DNA of 64,000 nucleotides from Panopea generosa (Eukaryota; Mollusca; Bivalvia; Adapedonta; Hiatellidae): assembly GCA_029582155.1 (NCBI GenBank), contig CM055903.1:41920769-41984768 (forward strand). Direction: 5' to 3'. The notes under the pieces were generated by a model. The model did no database searches and was not told the DNA's origin. It saw nothing but the letters and a program-made list of their open reading frames with translations. Of the stretch, positions 12,187-20,940 are shown one piece after another. The position numbers were made by a program, and so were the translations under genes. Every line of letters begins with the position of its first letter. Within the stretch, counting starts at the first letter, position 1.

Positions 12187-15100
12187 TTATTTGTGAATAG
12201 CAAGACATAAATGTAGAGACCAGACTACGGCGAGCGCGCCTAGCTAAAATACACACTATAGACACAATATCAAGGCATCTATCGGTATGTCTGCAGTGTC
12301 GTCAGTCAGTCACTATTGCTTAGATAAAATGTCTGTGTGTTGTTTTTGTTGTTGTTTTCTTTCGATGAAGGCGTAAAGCCGAAGGCTAGATAAGGATATT
12401 TTTTTATAAGTTTTAGCACTGTAAAATGGTAATTCTCTCTACTGTAATTACTATTTCTGTCATGTATGAATCCACCGCGGATCCGGTGCTCCTGAAAGGC
12501 GTATTGTTAGATGCATGATTCTCCCTATGTATATACATACATATATCATACAGATATGTGAGAAGTTAAACGTATATAAAACAAGAATCCACGAGTTTAT
12601 TTCCAATATTCAATCATGTGATACAAACTCCAGTGAATTTAAACTCATATTTAAAAATCATTTATATAAGCGGCTTAAAATCATTTAAACTTGTAAAGAA
12701 ATGTTTTATATATATAGAAGCACTAGTTTACTTCTATTGACAGTGTTCTCAACAATCGCAAATACTTGCTTCCTACTAGGATTGATCCAGTCGGGCACAG
12801 TGCTCAATATCATAGTCGTCAATTACCTGTCGTCGGTATGTTGTTATTTTTTACCTTTTTTTAACTTTCGACTCAAAACACACGTTTTCTTTTATTACGA
12901 CTTTATGTGATTATTTTACTTTTGTTACGTGTCATATAAAATATATGATAAAAGATGATCGATTAGAATAAATGAGGTCATGCGAAATACCTTGCATTCT
13001 GATCATCTTTCAGTATTTGTATAAAATGACTTGAATATAATATTAGCTATTTTCCGTTTCATATGCTGCCCATATATAAATTAAATGCTTACACCTTTCT
13101 TTGAACACGTGCTCAATTATAGATAGTAAGCTTCAATAACTAATATCTGAAGCTCTGTAGTTTAGAATGTAAAACAAGTGAAGTCCTTTAAGCTTCTAAA
13201 ATATGACTAAAGAATTAAAAAAAATTGCATTTTTTCGCCATACATAACCACGTTTACGCGAATATGATACATTTCCTCAATTTTCTCTCCAAGTCCAAAA
13301 GATTGCATCAAGGAATCCAGTCGCGTACATGCCTAGACAAAAAACAATGCCCAGGAGACGTCCAGTACAAGTACAAAGCGGTAGGTTGTTATCTACTTTT
13401 TTTTTAACTTTCGACTAAATACACACATTTTCTTTATATTCGGCTTATATTTGATAATTTAGTTTTGTTACGTGTCATATAAAATATATGATTAAAGATG
13501 ATCGAAAAAGAATTAATGAGATCATGGCAAATGCTATGAATACTGATCATCTTTCAGCATTTCTATAAAATGACTTGAATATAATATTAGCTATTTTCCA
13601 TTTCATAAATGTATCCAGATATAAATTAAATGTTAACACCTTCCTTTGAACACGTGATCAACAACATATATTAATATACAAGTACTAATCTCTAAAACTC
13701 CGTACTTTAGAATGTAAAACAAGTGAATTCATTCTAGCTTTTAAAATACATGTATTGCCAAAAAAAAAATTAAAAACACATTTTTATTTCGCCAAAAATA
13801 ACTACCTATACGCGAAATATAACACATTTGTGGAGCGCGTGGTCCAGTGGTAGAGCACCGAACCCATGATCGGAGGGTCCTGGGTTCGATCCTCCGCCAA
13901 GGCTATGTATGGTGTCCTTGAGCAAGACACTATTCCGCATATGCGTAGTACTGGTTCTAACCAGGAAGTCTTCGAGCGTGATTTGCCTAAGTTGAAAGAA
14001 CTTGTTTTACAATCGAAGTAAAATAAATAAGTTTAAACTATAACACATTTCATTAATTTTCCACAAAAAAGAAACAAAACGGTCTGCATATATACTGGGG
14101 TATTTCAAATTCAGGTTAATAGCATGTAGGTGCGTACTATTCAGATACAGAGCGTAAATTTATCAAATGTTGTCGTGTATTTTATATATTAAAAATAAAA
14201 TAAACATTGAAACCTCATATGAATTACTTCAAAGCAATTTTACAAAACGTGGACATAGTTAACTCAATGTTGTGTATCAAAAGAAGAACATTGGTGTTTA
14301 AACTGGTTATTTGAGGTCTGAGAGTGAGATACGTTTTTCTTCTTCGTTGGTAATTATAGTGTTGGTTTAATGGAAAGTACATCCCATTGCAGGGAAGAAG
14401 CGAATTACGCAACACAAACGAATGAAGCCAAAACGTCAGAAAAATAGAAAGCAGAGAGGAAAAAAATCCAAAGGTATTTGATGTAACATTGTCCTGTTAA
14501 TCCGAGAATAAAATTCATTTGACCTATATTGCTCATGTGTACAGTCTGATCAGCGTTTGCACTGGGCTTAATTTCATCAAAATTTTGAGTCTAAAACTCC
14601 AACTCCAACTGAAATTTTGTAATTTTGCCTTTAAAACAATTTTACTCGAACTCAACAGCATTTTTTTTGCATAGATCTACATTACCAATGCTACATTATT
14701 AATAAATATCTTAACAATGTTTATAATACACCTTTACTACTAAATAGTACCGAAAATATTCAGCAGTTTTAAGACTAGAAAGTTTATGGAATTTAGCCCT
14801 GATTGCTTGCCTGTTTCACTCTCATGCCTTGACAATTCAATAAATTATTTAAATTGAACTTCTAAGTTACTCAGTCTTTTTTCACCGTCTTCCGATTTGG
14901 ATCTGGCATGAGAATGGAAACTACAGTGCCCTGTATTAACAAGGGACACTGCTCTGCATTGTTCTACTGATTGAGGCGCGATTAGGGGTATTGAATTACA
15001 CTTCCGTAGTTAAACGCTGAGATAAATTAATATTTAAATTTAACGTCTCATCAATCTCATTATATATTGTATTTTCTTAATGTTAACTGTATATGAGCTT

Positions 15101-15252
15101 ATAATGTACAATATATTAATATATTGCAATTGAATAGTTAGTGCCTACGTGATTTTAAATTATTGATGTGAAGACATAGACAAGCGTGAATTTGAGTGCA
15201 TCCTGCAATGAGTTTGATGTCTCTTAACAATCTATATATATAGTGACTGAAC

Positions 15253-15314
<62 letters not shown>

Positions 15315-15323
15315 TGACCGAAC

Positions 15324-15392
<69 letters not shown>

Positions 15393-18300
15393 GTGACCAA
15401 ACAAATTATATATATACTTGTTTGCCATCTATAAGTAAAGGAAAATAAATATGTATCAGATATAATTTATTCCATGCTTAGATTATTATATAAAGCATAA
15501 GACGTTTAGACACGTATTTATGTACTTGATATGACGTGATTACCAACTTGGTCGAAACGATAAGGAAATAATAAAACCGCCAGCAGATATAGTATACAAA
15601 CTTACAGTCACCAGATCAGCATTTTCAGTATCCGACATAATCTTATAAAGTACATACAGAAGCGGTCACAGTAGCGGCCACTGCTTCGAAGCGGCCAGTA
15701 GCAAAGATTGCCAAAGGAGATATCAAACCTGATTTACGGCTGTACCCGACCGTCATCTCATCCCGGCATCACGTTATAAGATGGGACATTGTTAAGTAAG
15801 GTATAGCAACCGAACCGTTCTTATAAATACGGCACCGAACATGTGCATGAAGTAACACATTGGAGATACGGCACCGTGCATGTGTATGGAGAAACACATT
15901 GGTGATACGGCGCCCTGCACGCGTATGGAGTAACACATTGGAGATACGGCACCGTGCACGTGCATGGAGTAATGGAGTAACATATTGGAGATACGACACC
16001 GTGCACGCGTATGGAGTAACACATTGGAGATACGGCACCGTGCACGTGCATGGAGTAACATATTGGAGATACGACACCGTGCACGCGTATGGAGTAACGC
16101 ATTGGAGATACAGCACCGTGCACGCGTATGGAGTAACACATTGTGGATACGGCACCATGCACGCGTATGGAGTAACACATTGGAGATACGGCACCGTGCA
16201 CGCGTATGGAGTAACAACTTTTGAGTTACGACACCGTGCACGCGTATGGAGTAACACAGTGGATAAACGGCACCGTGCACGCTTATGGAGTAACACACTG
16301 GATATACATCACCGTGCACGCGTATGGAGTAACACATTGGAGATACGACACCGTGCATGCGTATGAAGTAACACATTTGAGTTGAATTTGCACTTTCAAA
16401 ATTTAAAAATGGCTGATTCTACAAATACAGTCTTGCCGTGGTAATGTTAATTAGTTGCCGTTTAATTTTATCTTATCCTTTATATTAGCCATAGAATATC
16501 ATTTTCGTCTAGGACAAGCTTTGTTTTATATGCATTCGAGCAGGTACCAAAAGATATTTAAGCTCAGACGTTTTAATTGCACACTGACATAAGTTACCAA
16601 ATATAAATCTATACACAATAACTGTTTCATTCTATTCCATGTTAACATTACACTGTTTTTCAGATTACACGTTTCCGTTGCGAGTTAAATTCCGAGATGT
16701 TGCTTCACCACTTTGCTTTAACTTGTATGACGATGGACTGGAAACAACGTCACCTGCAACGTATCTTCTCTATGCAAACAGCACTCGTGGTAAGATTCGA
16801 AGCGCACGTTTTGTATTTGTCTTTGTGAGAATAAATGAAATTGTAATTAAACCAAATACTTTCTTAGACTATTCATCTTATTTATAGGTTCGAGTCTCGC
16901 TCATTCCAAAAACATTGTGAGAAAATTTGCCAGTTACTTGCGGAAGGACGAAGCTTCTATTCAGTCTGACTTCCTCCACCAGTAAAACTGGATATGCCAT
17001 ATATTTAAACTAAAATGTGTTGAAAATGACGTTTTTATTTTGTTGTTAATTAAAATTATAAAGAAACTGTATATTTCCTTGACGTAACCATAATTGTACA
17101 ACAAAACCATATTGCTTCAGGACATTTCATCCTTCCTTATATTTTTAAAGATAATAATTTTTTTTGGCCATTCCTACACATATTTACGGCAAAACAACAC
17201 ATCTTGCAGTGGGTACATCTTCATATGACTGTTTGAATGTCTACTGAAAAACTGCCAGACGCAAAGTTGTTGAACCATTTTGATATTGTTACAAAGTTAC
17301 CATTTACTTTGAAATTGGATTTAATACAGTAGAACTTCCGTTGGCTCGAACACGGATGGCTAGAACACCATATATAGCTCGTACCACTTATCTAGTCCCG
17401 GCCAAAATCCTATTTCGATGTATATGCATGTACATGTTTGGTATGATGTTGAATAAAACTTTGCTCGAATAACGCTTAGCTCGAACTATTTCGATGGCTC
17501 GAACCCGACGGCACGGAACAAAATAGTTCGAATTAAGGGCCAGTATTGATAAACATCATACCATACATGTACATGTATAAACATTGAACTAGGAATTCGG
17601 CCCGGGACCAGATAAGTGACTCGAGCTATATATGGAGTTCTAGCCGTCCATTTTCGGGCCAACGAAGTTCTACTGTACTAGAATACTGAGATCAGCAACT
17701 TTTATATTAACACGTACTTAAAGGTAATGTTAATATTTTCTATCGATGTGTATTGACACCTGTCACGGTAATGGTGTTACAATTAAGAATCTAAATATTA
17801 TCTGTTGCTTGTTTGTAATGCATATAATGTTGCTAGAACTTGTGGCCCAACCCGTCTGCTATGTGAACTATGCAATAAAACATGTTTAAACCAAAAGAGT
17901 TGCCACAATGGGTAATAAAAATGTATAAAGCTTTGCTATGCAACTCTGAGTTCATTTTTGGTACCTTAAGCAAAATAATAGCTAGGAATCAGTTCTGATT
18001 GAGAATGTTCAGGTTTACAAATTAAAAAGTAACCATTGTAAATAATAATAAGTTATTTTACAGTGTTTTGTACAATATGGGAATATATTGTACGAGTACG
18101 TATGGTGGTGAAAAGCATATTTTAACCACAATACGTACCATATTTTACCACAATACGTACCATATTTTAACCACAATACGTACCATATTTTACCACAATA
18201 CGTACCATATTTTACCACAATACGTACGAGAACAAATATATCCCCATACTATACAAAGCACTGTAAAATAATTTTTTATTCCAACTGAAAGAAATTTATC

Positions 18301-20790
18301 AAAAGAGAAATGAAAAATCCATGAGTTTAAAGCGGCAGGCGAAGAAAGTATTCGGATTTTCTCAACGTCATCGTCATGCGGAACATTGTGTTTTTACGTT
18401 GAGATTTGTACTAAATTCGTTTTCTTATCTTAGTCTTGAATTTTTACTGTACAATATAAAATTAATAGGATCCAATAATCTTCTACATATACGGTCACGT
18501 GGTAACATTTGGGGTAGCTGATCGGCTATACACGTAAAGGTATAAAATAATATAATATTCCATTAACAGGGCTTGAAATTAAAGTACAACTTGAGACGAC
18601 TTTACATGGAAAATGGACAAAACAGGGCTTAATTACTGCTGTAACAGTATCTGAGAACAACAGGACAGATACAATGTAAGGATAACAATATAGCAAGCTT
18701 ATCTTATAAATGAGAACAACAGCTAATAACTACTATATCTTCCTAGAAAAAACATTAAAAATGATGGTCAATATAAAACAGTTGTAAGGAGAAATAAATC
18801 TCAGTTAGATTGTATTACAAGATTCGAGACTAAATATGCGAACTTGAACAGTATAAAGAAAATGAAAATATAAAACTGTTTAATTTATGTATATTCCGAG
18901 AAAGAAATGGTACTTCTTATTTTTTTTTAAATTATTTTAAATTAAGAATTAATTAAACATTCTATGAAAAATAATATTTTTCTAACTTATAATAATAAAT
19001 TACATGCCATTACACTTAATGCATACAATTAGAACGGAGTTTTAACTATTATACAAGCACATCCATCTCCGCAAGTCACTGATAACTTACCCACTTCAAT
19101 CAGCGATGAGAGACAAATGATAATGAGACGCAATGTTGTTTATCAATCATAACTGAGAATCAGTAAGGCTTGTCGGGGATTCGAACACTCGACCACTGGA
19201 TTGATAGTTAGACGCGCTACCGACTGAGCTAATGCGGTCCGTTCAATGTACATGGTTATCTAAAATTACGATAACTCTATGTCAGTTACCATTAAAGTGA
19301 TGAAGCCAAAACTAAAAAAGGTGAATTATATGTACCTCTGGAGATTATATCATACAAAAACATCATTTAACTTTAATATACGGCCTTGACCTTGCCCTTT
19401 TTTCAGAAAACCAACCGGAAGTGGCAATGATACATTATTCGGGTTTGACGAGTTCGAAATGCTTGTGATAAAAGCTGATGCAAATCTGGCTATATATGTG
19501 GTAAAACGGACGACAGGCCTTGAAAATGAAGGAATTTTAGGTAAAACATAATTATTGTACAACATTTACCTGTCTAAGCGAAAGTCCAGCAAAGATTAAA
19601 ATCAATATCATTGTGTAACACGGTTACATAGTTATTAATATAATGCTGATTTCTATTGACTTCATTTAGGCATGTTTATTACTACAGCATACGATTGACA
19701 ACATGCTATCATAAAAAAACAAAATATATGTAGACATATAGATGTGTATAAAAATTATAAATGTTAGTTAAACGTGACACGAGTATAGTTATTCTATGTA
19801 TTGAGTGTGTATGATTGATTGATGCTATTTAGCGTCATTTTTTTTGCCATAGAGGGCTAACATGATAAGATAACTAGTCTTTATCATATGCGACGCTTGC
19901 TTTTCAAAAAGACAAACGTCTTGACAATTTGTGCAGATAAAACGTTTGGATCTGGAAGTAAAATCTGACTTGCTGAAACAATCATACGTCTGCAATGGTT
20001 ATGTTGTAATGAAATTTAAAAATATTTGTTCGATGGAAATAATGGCTATTTCCGAAGTAGTCCGATTGTTGAAATTAAGCAATCAAAAACGTTTGATTTT
20101 TGCTAAATAAAAATGATTTTATTCTCGGCCGAACTTGTCAAGACATTTGTCTTTTAGAATAGCAAGCGTCGCATATTATCAAGACTATTAGATAACCTGT
20201 TAACCATTTTTTTTTCAGCACACTCATCTCCGCAAGTAACTGATATATTTCACACCTGAATCAGTAGTGAGAGACGCATGATAATGAGTGGCAATGACGT
20301 ATGTCAATCATTACGGAGACTGTGACCGAGGTCACGACCCTGGATTCATTTCATAGTCAGAAGCACTTCCGAATGAGCTAACGGTTCCCGGAATATGATT
20401 GTGGGTTATATCCCGTTGGGCATATGTTTTATTGATACCGTCACCTTCCAACATATCTTGCTGATTTCAATGGTTGTGGTTGGTATTTTGTTTGGACTTT
20501 GTCATGTCTTCTTACCATTTTATAAATATTTATTTGTATACTTGTTTTCAGGTGATATTTTATCGAAGGAAGTTGAACTCGACATGAAGAAAAACAAAAA
20601 AGGAAAGAAAGCCCAGAAAAAGAAAACGATCGGATTACTCAGAATAAACACCCACAGACGGTTTGCCGTCAAAGAACGGATACTTTCAAGTACGATTGGC
20701 GGCATGTCCAGAGGTGGAAACAAATGTTGGGCACTCCGCAAAAGGGAAGCATTGTTCTACAACATGGAAGAACATAAGACAGTTGCCTAG
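4039..20790 (+). CDS. ITIH: Inter-alpha-trypsin inhibitor heavy-chain-like gene (ITIH), 3' eleven exons
   Basis: Exons 4039-4165, 4667-4827, 6463-6579, 6834-7005, 7857-8584, 9625-9802, 13294-13380 (cassette), 16664-16789, 18570-18675, 19407-19540 and 20552-20790 join with GT-AG borders and matching phases to 2175 nt, 724 codons plus TAG. ITIH proteins are secreted carriers that stabilise hyaluronan-rich matrix. The order is the end of the VIT domain ([10 protein letters not shown]), a linker ([12 protein letters not shown]), the VWA domain with metal site DKSGS and [10 protein letters not shown], the post-VWA region ending [12 protein letters not shown], and a C-terminal domain with [10 protein letters not shown]. 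The signal peptide and most of the VIT domain are absent from the window. The DPHF processing motif of vertebrate ITIHs appears as DYTF, and the C-terminus carries a lysine tract. Family assignment is secure; orthology to a particular ITIH is not. Confidence 0.92.
4667..4827 (+). CDS. ITIH: ITIH exon: VIT to VWA linker
   Basis: Acceptor TTACAG, donor GTGAAT. It encodes [20 protein letters not shown] and [20 protein letters not shown]. Phase 1 in, phase 0 out, matching both neighbours. Confidence 0.9.
5035..5087. repeat. Perfect 18-bp inverted repeat (hairpin) in ITIH intron
   Basis: The arm AAATGAAAAGTCACACTT at 5035-5052 has its exact reverse complement at 5070-5087, with a 17-base loop. 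Weaker pairing extends outward (GGTTATC near 5018, GATAACC-type on the right). It is probably a small palindromic MITE. Confidence 0.8.
5435..5648. mobile_element. MITE-like element with AACCCTGGGTTAA-type inverted ends
   Basis: The left end GGGCCCAGTTGTTCAAAGCT leads into GCTTAACCCTGGGTTAAGTG. The right end (AATTTCGCTTAACC then TAGGGTTAA, ending 5647) is the imperfect reverse complement of the second part. The outermost left segment has no partner on the right, so the right end is truncated or diverged. It lies in the intron between the second and third ITIH exons. Confidence 0.7.
5649..6462. other. ITIH intron sequence, no feature seen
   Basis: AT-rich intron with no open reading frame of note and no repeat that I recognise, ending in the acceptor TTCACAG. 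Confidence 0.5.
6463..6579 (+). CDS. ITIH: ITIH exon: VWA start with MIDAS DxSxS
   Basis: Encodes [20 protein letters not shown], then [24 protein letters not shown] is the metal-ion-dependent adhesion site of VWA domains. Both borders are phase 0 (acceptor CACAG, donor GTAATT). Confidence 0.94.
6834..7005 (+). CDS. ITIH: ITIH exon: VWA domain, middle
   Basis: Encodes [38 protein letters not shown] and [12 protein letters not shown], then leaves in phase 1 at the donor GTAAGT. The split codon across the next intron is TGG (Trp), where relatives have Gly before the metal-site Thr of TNINEA. Confidence 0.93.
7006..7856. other. ITIH intron, no feature seen
   Basis: An 851-bp AT-rich intron with no recognisable repeat or gene. 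Confidence 0.5.
7857..8584 (+). CDS. ITIH: ITIH exon: VWA C-terminal half and following region
   Basis: The largest exon, 242 full codons. It carries [14 protein letters not shown], the VWA strand [15 protein letters not shown], then [20 protein letters not shown] and the post-VWA helical region ending [15 protein letters not shown]. Asn-X-Ser/Thr sequons (for example NITF, NETA) fit a secreted glycoprotein. Phase 1 in, phase 0 out. Confidence 0.95.
8772..9115 (-). mobile_element. SINE family A, copy 2, antisense, with a partial second copy
   Basis: The head is at the right: reversed TCAGTCGGTAGCGCGTCTGA and a B box near 9050. The core TCAGCTACTTACGGAGATGG is reversed at about 8967-8986, and the tail reaches about 8840. 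At 8772-8838 a second, partial 3' segment (GACGGTCAGTTAACTT) precedes it, so two insertions or a duplication are present. Confidence 0.8.
9625..9802 (+). CDS. ITIH: ITIH exon: [12 protein letters not shown] and acidic linker
   Basis: Acceptor TTTCAG, donor GTATGT. It encodes [20 protein letters not shown] followed by an acidic, Ser-rich stretch ([20 protein letters not shown]). [10 protein letters not shown] is a hallmark of ITIH proteins just before the variable C-terminal part. Phase 0 in, phase 1 out. Confidence 0.94.
9803..11516. other. ITIH intron sequence, no coding seen
   Basis: A long intron segment. A short imperfect duplication (GATATGAAC...TATCAACTAAGTCTGAA) occurs at about 9965-9993 and 10028-10057. 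Short open frames at 10318-10500 and 11179-11391 have no recognisable family and no matching splice phases. Confidence 0.45.
11517..11693. mobile_element. Tc1/mariner-pogo (Tigger)-type MITE, 177 bp
   Basis: The left end CAGTAAAACCTGTGTAA pairs with the right end TTAATACAGGTTTGACTG, and TA dinucleotides flank both sides. CAGT-AAACCT ends with a TA duplication are the signature of the pogo/Tigger group. There is no transposase. Confidence 0.78.
11694..12743. other. ITIH intron with short (TA)n run
   Basis: AT-rich. A short (TA)n tract lies at about 12151-12176. No gene or other repeat is recognised. Confidence 0.45.
12744..12835 (+). pseudogene. Candidate decayed duplicate ITIH exon (exon A)
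   Basis: Acceptor TTGACAG and donor GTATGTTG enclose 92 nt. Read as [20 protein letters not shown] and [10 protein letters not shown] it resembles exon B at 13294-13380, with RIDPVG against RNPVAY. The intron that follows is nearly the same as the one after exon B. Its length is not a multiple of three and its entry phase does not match the preceding exon, so inclusion would shift the frame. I treat it as a decayed tandem duplicate. Confidence 0.45.
13294..13380 (+). CDS. ITIH: ITIH cassette exon (exon B)
   Basis: Acceptor CTCCAAG, donor GTAGGT. The exon holds 28 full codons, [20 protein letters not shown] and RRPVQVQS, with phase 1 on both sides. It fits between 9802 and 16664 in frame, and skipping it would also keep the frame. 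It is basic and proline-rich, as expected for the variable linker upstream of the C-terminal ITIH domain. Support is phase and context rather than a conserved motif. Confidence 0.6.
13828..14037 (+). mobile_element. SINE family B, best copy
   Basis: The tRNA-like head GCGTGGTCCAGTGGTAGAGC contains the A box, and the B box is GGGTTCGATCC at about 13882. The body contains CCTTGAGCAAGACACTATTC, a motif shared by many marine-invertebrate SINEs. The 3' end is TTTTACAATCGAAGTAAAAT. It has inserted into the second copy of the 545-bp duplication. Confidence 0.88.
14040..15240. other. ITIH intron, no feature seen
   Basis: AT-rich intron between SINE B and the AT microsatellites. There are no convincing exons or repeats. 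Confidence 0.45.
15232..15415. repeat. Two (AT)n microsatellites within a repeated flanking motif
   Basis: AT tracts of about 50 and 65 bp (15259-15311, 15328-15392) are separated by AGAGTGACCGAACAAAATTA. That linker is related to TAGTGACTGAACAAAATTA at 15240 and TAGTGACCAAACAAATTATA at 15392, so the AT tract plus linker has itself duplicated. Confidence 0.92.
15829..16380. repeat. 39-bp minisatellite, about 14 copies
   Basis: The unit begins GGAGTAACACATTGGAGATA and ends CGGCACCGTGCACGCGTAT. Units differ at a few positions, and one has an extra partial (ATGGAGTA duplicated near 15970). Because 39 is divisible by three and the unit lacks stops in several frames, long open frames appear on both strands. 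It lies in an ITIH intron and is far more GC-rich than its surroundings. Confidence 0.96.
16664..16789 (+). CDS. ITIH: ITIH exon: C-terminal domain start (DYTF motif)
   Basis: Acceptor TTTTTCAG, donor GTAAGA. With the split codon it encodes [20 protein letters not shown] and [20 protein letters not shown]. It aligns by eye with the DPHF...VCF-D region of ITIH C-terminal domains. Phase 1 on both sides. Confidence 0.85.
16880..17035 (+). mobile_element. SINE family C, 5'-truncated copy
   Basis: It starts at the B box (AGGTTCGAGTCTC), has the core GAAAATTTGCCAGTTACTTG then CGGAAG, and ends with the tail AAACTGGATATGCCATATAT and AAAATGTGTTGAAAATGACG. The same tail recurs at 51020-51090 and, in antisense, at 27345-27395. 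Confidence 0.75.
17337..17675. mobile_element. Tigger/pogo-type foldback MITE, 339 bp
   Basis: The left end CAGTAGAACTTCCGTTGGCT and the right end (reverse complement CAGTAGAACTTCGTTGGCCC) begin inverted similarity that extends over nearly half the element on each side. Internal strings such as CATATATAGCTCG and ACATGTACATG pair. TA flanks both ends. Confidence 0.88.
18053..18271. mobile_element. Foldback element with internal 22-bp tandem array
   Basis: The left arm TTATTTTACAGTGTTTTGTA pairs with the right arm whose reverse complement is TTATTTTACAGTGCTTTGTA; pairing extends about 45 bp. Between the arms, ACCATATTTTACCACAATACGT-type units repeat about five times (18118-18228). It is in an ITIH intron just upstream of the 18570 exon. 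Confidence 0.85.
18570..18675 (+). CDS. ITIH: ITIH exon: C-terminal domain
   Basis: Acceptor TTAACAG, donor GTAAGG. It encodes [20 protein letters not shown] and [14 protein letters not shown], with phase 1 in and phase 2 out. It has no strong family motif, but the phases fit both neighbours and the strand-rich pattern suits the domain. Confidence 0.8.
19062..19242 (-). mobile_element. SINE family A, copy 3, antisense, 3'-truncated
   Basis: The head is at the right (reverse complement of CGCTACCGACTGAGCTAATG, with a B box near 19185). The core AAGTCACTGATAACTTACCC reversed is at about 19075. The 3' tail is missing. Confidence 0.82.
19407..19540 (+). CDS. ITIH: ITIH exon: C-terminal domain
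   Basis: Acceptor TTTTTTCAG, donor GTAAAA. It encodes [20 protein letters not shown] and [20 protein letters not shown], with phase 2 in and phase 1 out. The alternation of hydrophobic strands is like the ITIH C-terminal domain. Confidence 0.82.
19808..20394 (-). mobile_element. SINE family A, copy 4, antisense, split by a MITE
   Basis: The tail half (GCTATTTAGCGTCAT reversed, to about 19874) and the core/head half (20190-20394, with TAACTGATATATTTCACACC and the head at 20360-20390) belong to one SINE separated by the 19875-20187 insertion. Confidence 0.82.
19875..20187. mobile_element. MITE of about 313 bp inserted in SINE A
   Basis: The left end TAGTCTTTATCATATGCGAC and the right end (reverse complement TAGTCTTGATAATATGCGAC) start inverted repeats of about 50 bp, including GACGCTTGC and the GACAAACGTCTTGACAA-type segment. 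AGATAAC occurs at 19868-19874 and again at 20190-20196, a possible 7-bp target duplication. Confidence 0.85.
20552..20790 (+). CDS. ITIH: ITIH terminal exon
   Basis: Acceptor GTTTTCAG. It encodes [20 protein letters not shown], then [20 protein letters not shown], a conserved-looking core ([19 protein letters not shown]) and TAG at 20788-20790. The lysine block ([14 protein letters not shown]) is unusual for the family. Phase 1 in. Confidence 0.87.
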
Positions 20791-20934
20791 CTGTCATTAA
20801 TATGAGCATTTATACGTGACCTTTATCAAACTGACATTGGAGCTTTAATAATGACCAGTGAATGTTCCATGTGTGCAGTAGTTCACTTGGTCAGTCACGG
20901 GTGTACTTGTTCATGTGTATTGACCATTAGGATG

Positions 20935-20940
20935 AATAAA
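20935..20940 (+). terminator. Polyadenylation signal AATAAA of the ITIH gene
   Basis: An AATAAA hexamer lies 145 bp after the ITIH stop codon, which gives a short 3' untranslated region. The downstream sequence is TG/T-rich. Confidence 0.65.

Larger units (their letters stand above)
12770..14070. repeat. Tandem duplication of about 545 bp spanning exon A/exon B and downstream intron
   Basis: Sequence from about 12770 to 13290 recurs from about 13310 onward at an offset of 545 bp. Shared strings include GTTACGTGTCATATAAAATA and GACTTGAATATAATATTAGC. The second copy is interrupted by a SINE at 13828-14037. Divergence is moderate, so the duplication is old. Confidence 0.82.

Noticed and set aside
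15138-15428. 96-codon frame of repeated Tyr-Ile
   Set aside because: Translation of (AT)n microsatellite only.
15769-16376. Overlapping open frames of 126-194 codons on both strands
   Set aside because: They are produced by the stop-free 39-bp minisatellite. There is no start context, splice context or family.
18118-18228. CRISPR-like direct repeats
   Set aside because: The units are contiguous without unique spacers and sit inside a foldback element in animal DNA.
20395-20551. Upstream in-frame ATG of the terminal ITIH exon as a separate 131-aa gene
   Set aside because: The sequence before 20552 is hydrophobic intron reading with a polypyrimidine tract and a clear TTTTCAG acceptor. Splice phase fits the preceding ITIH exon.
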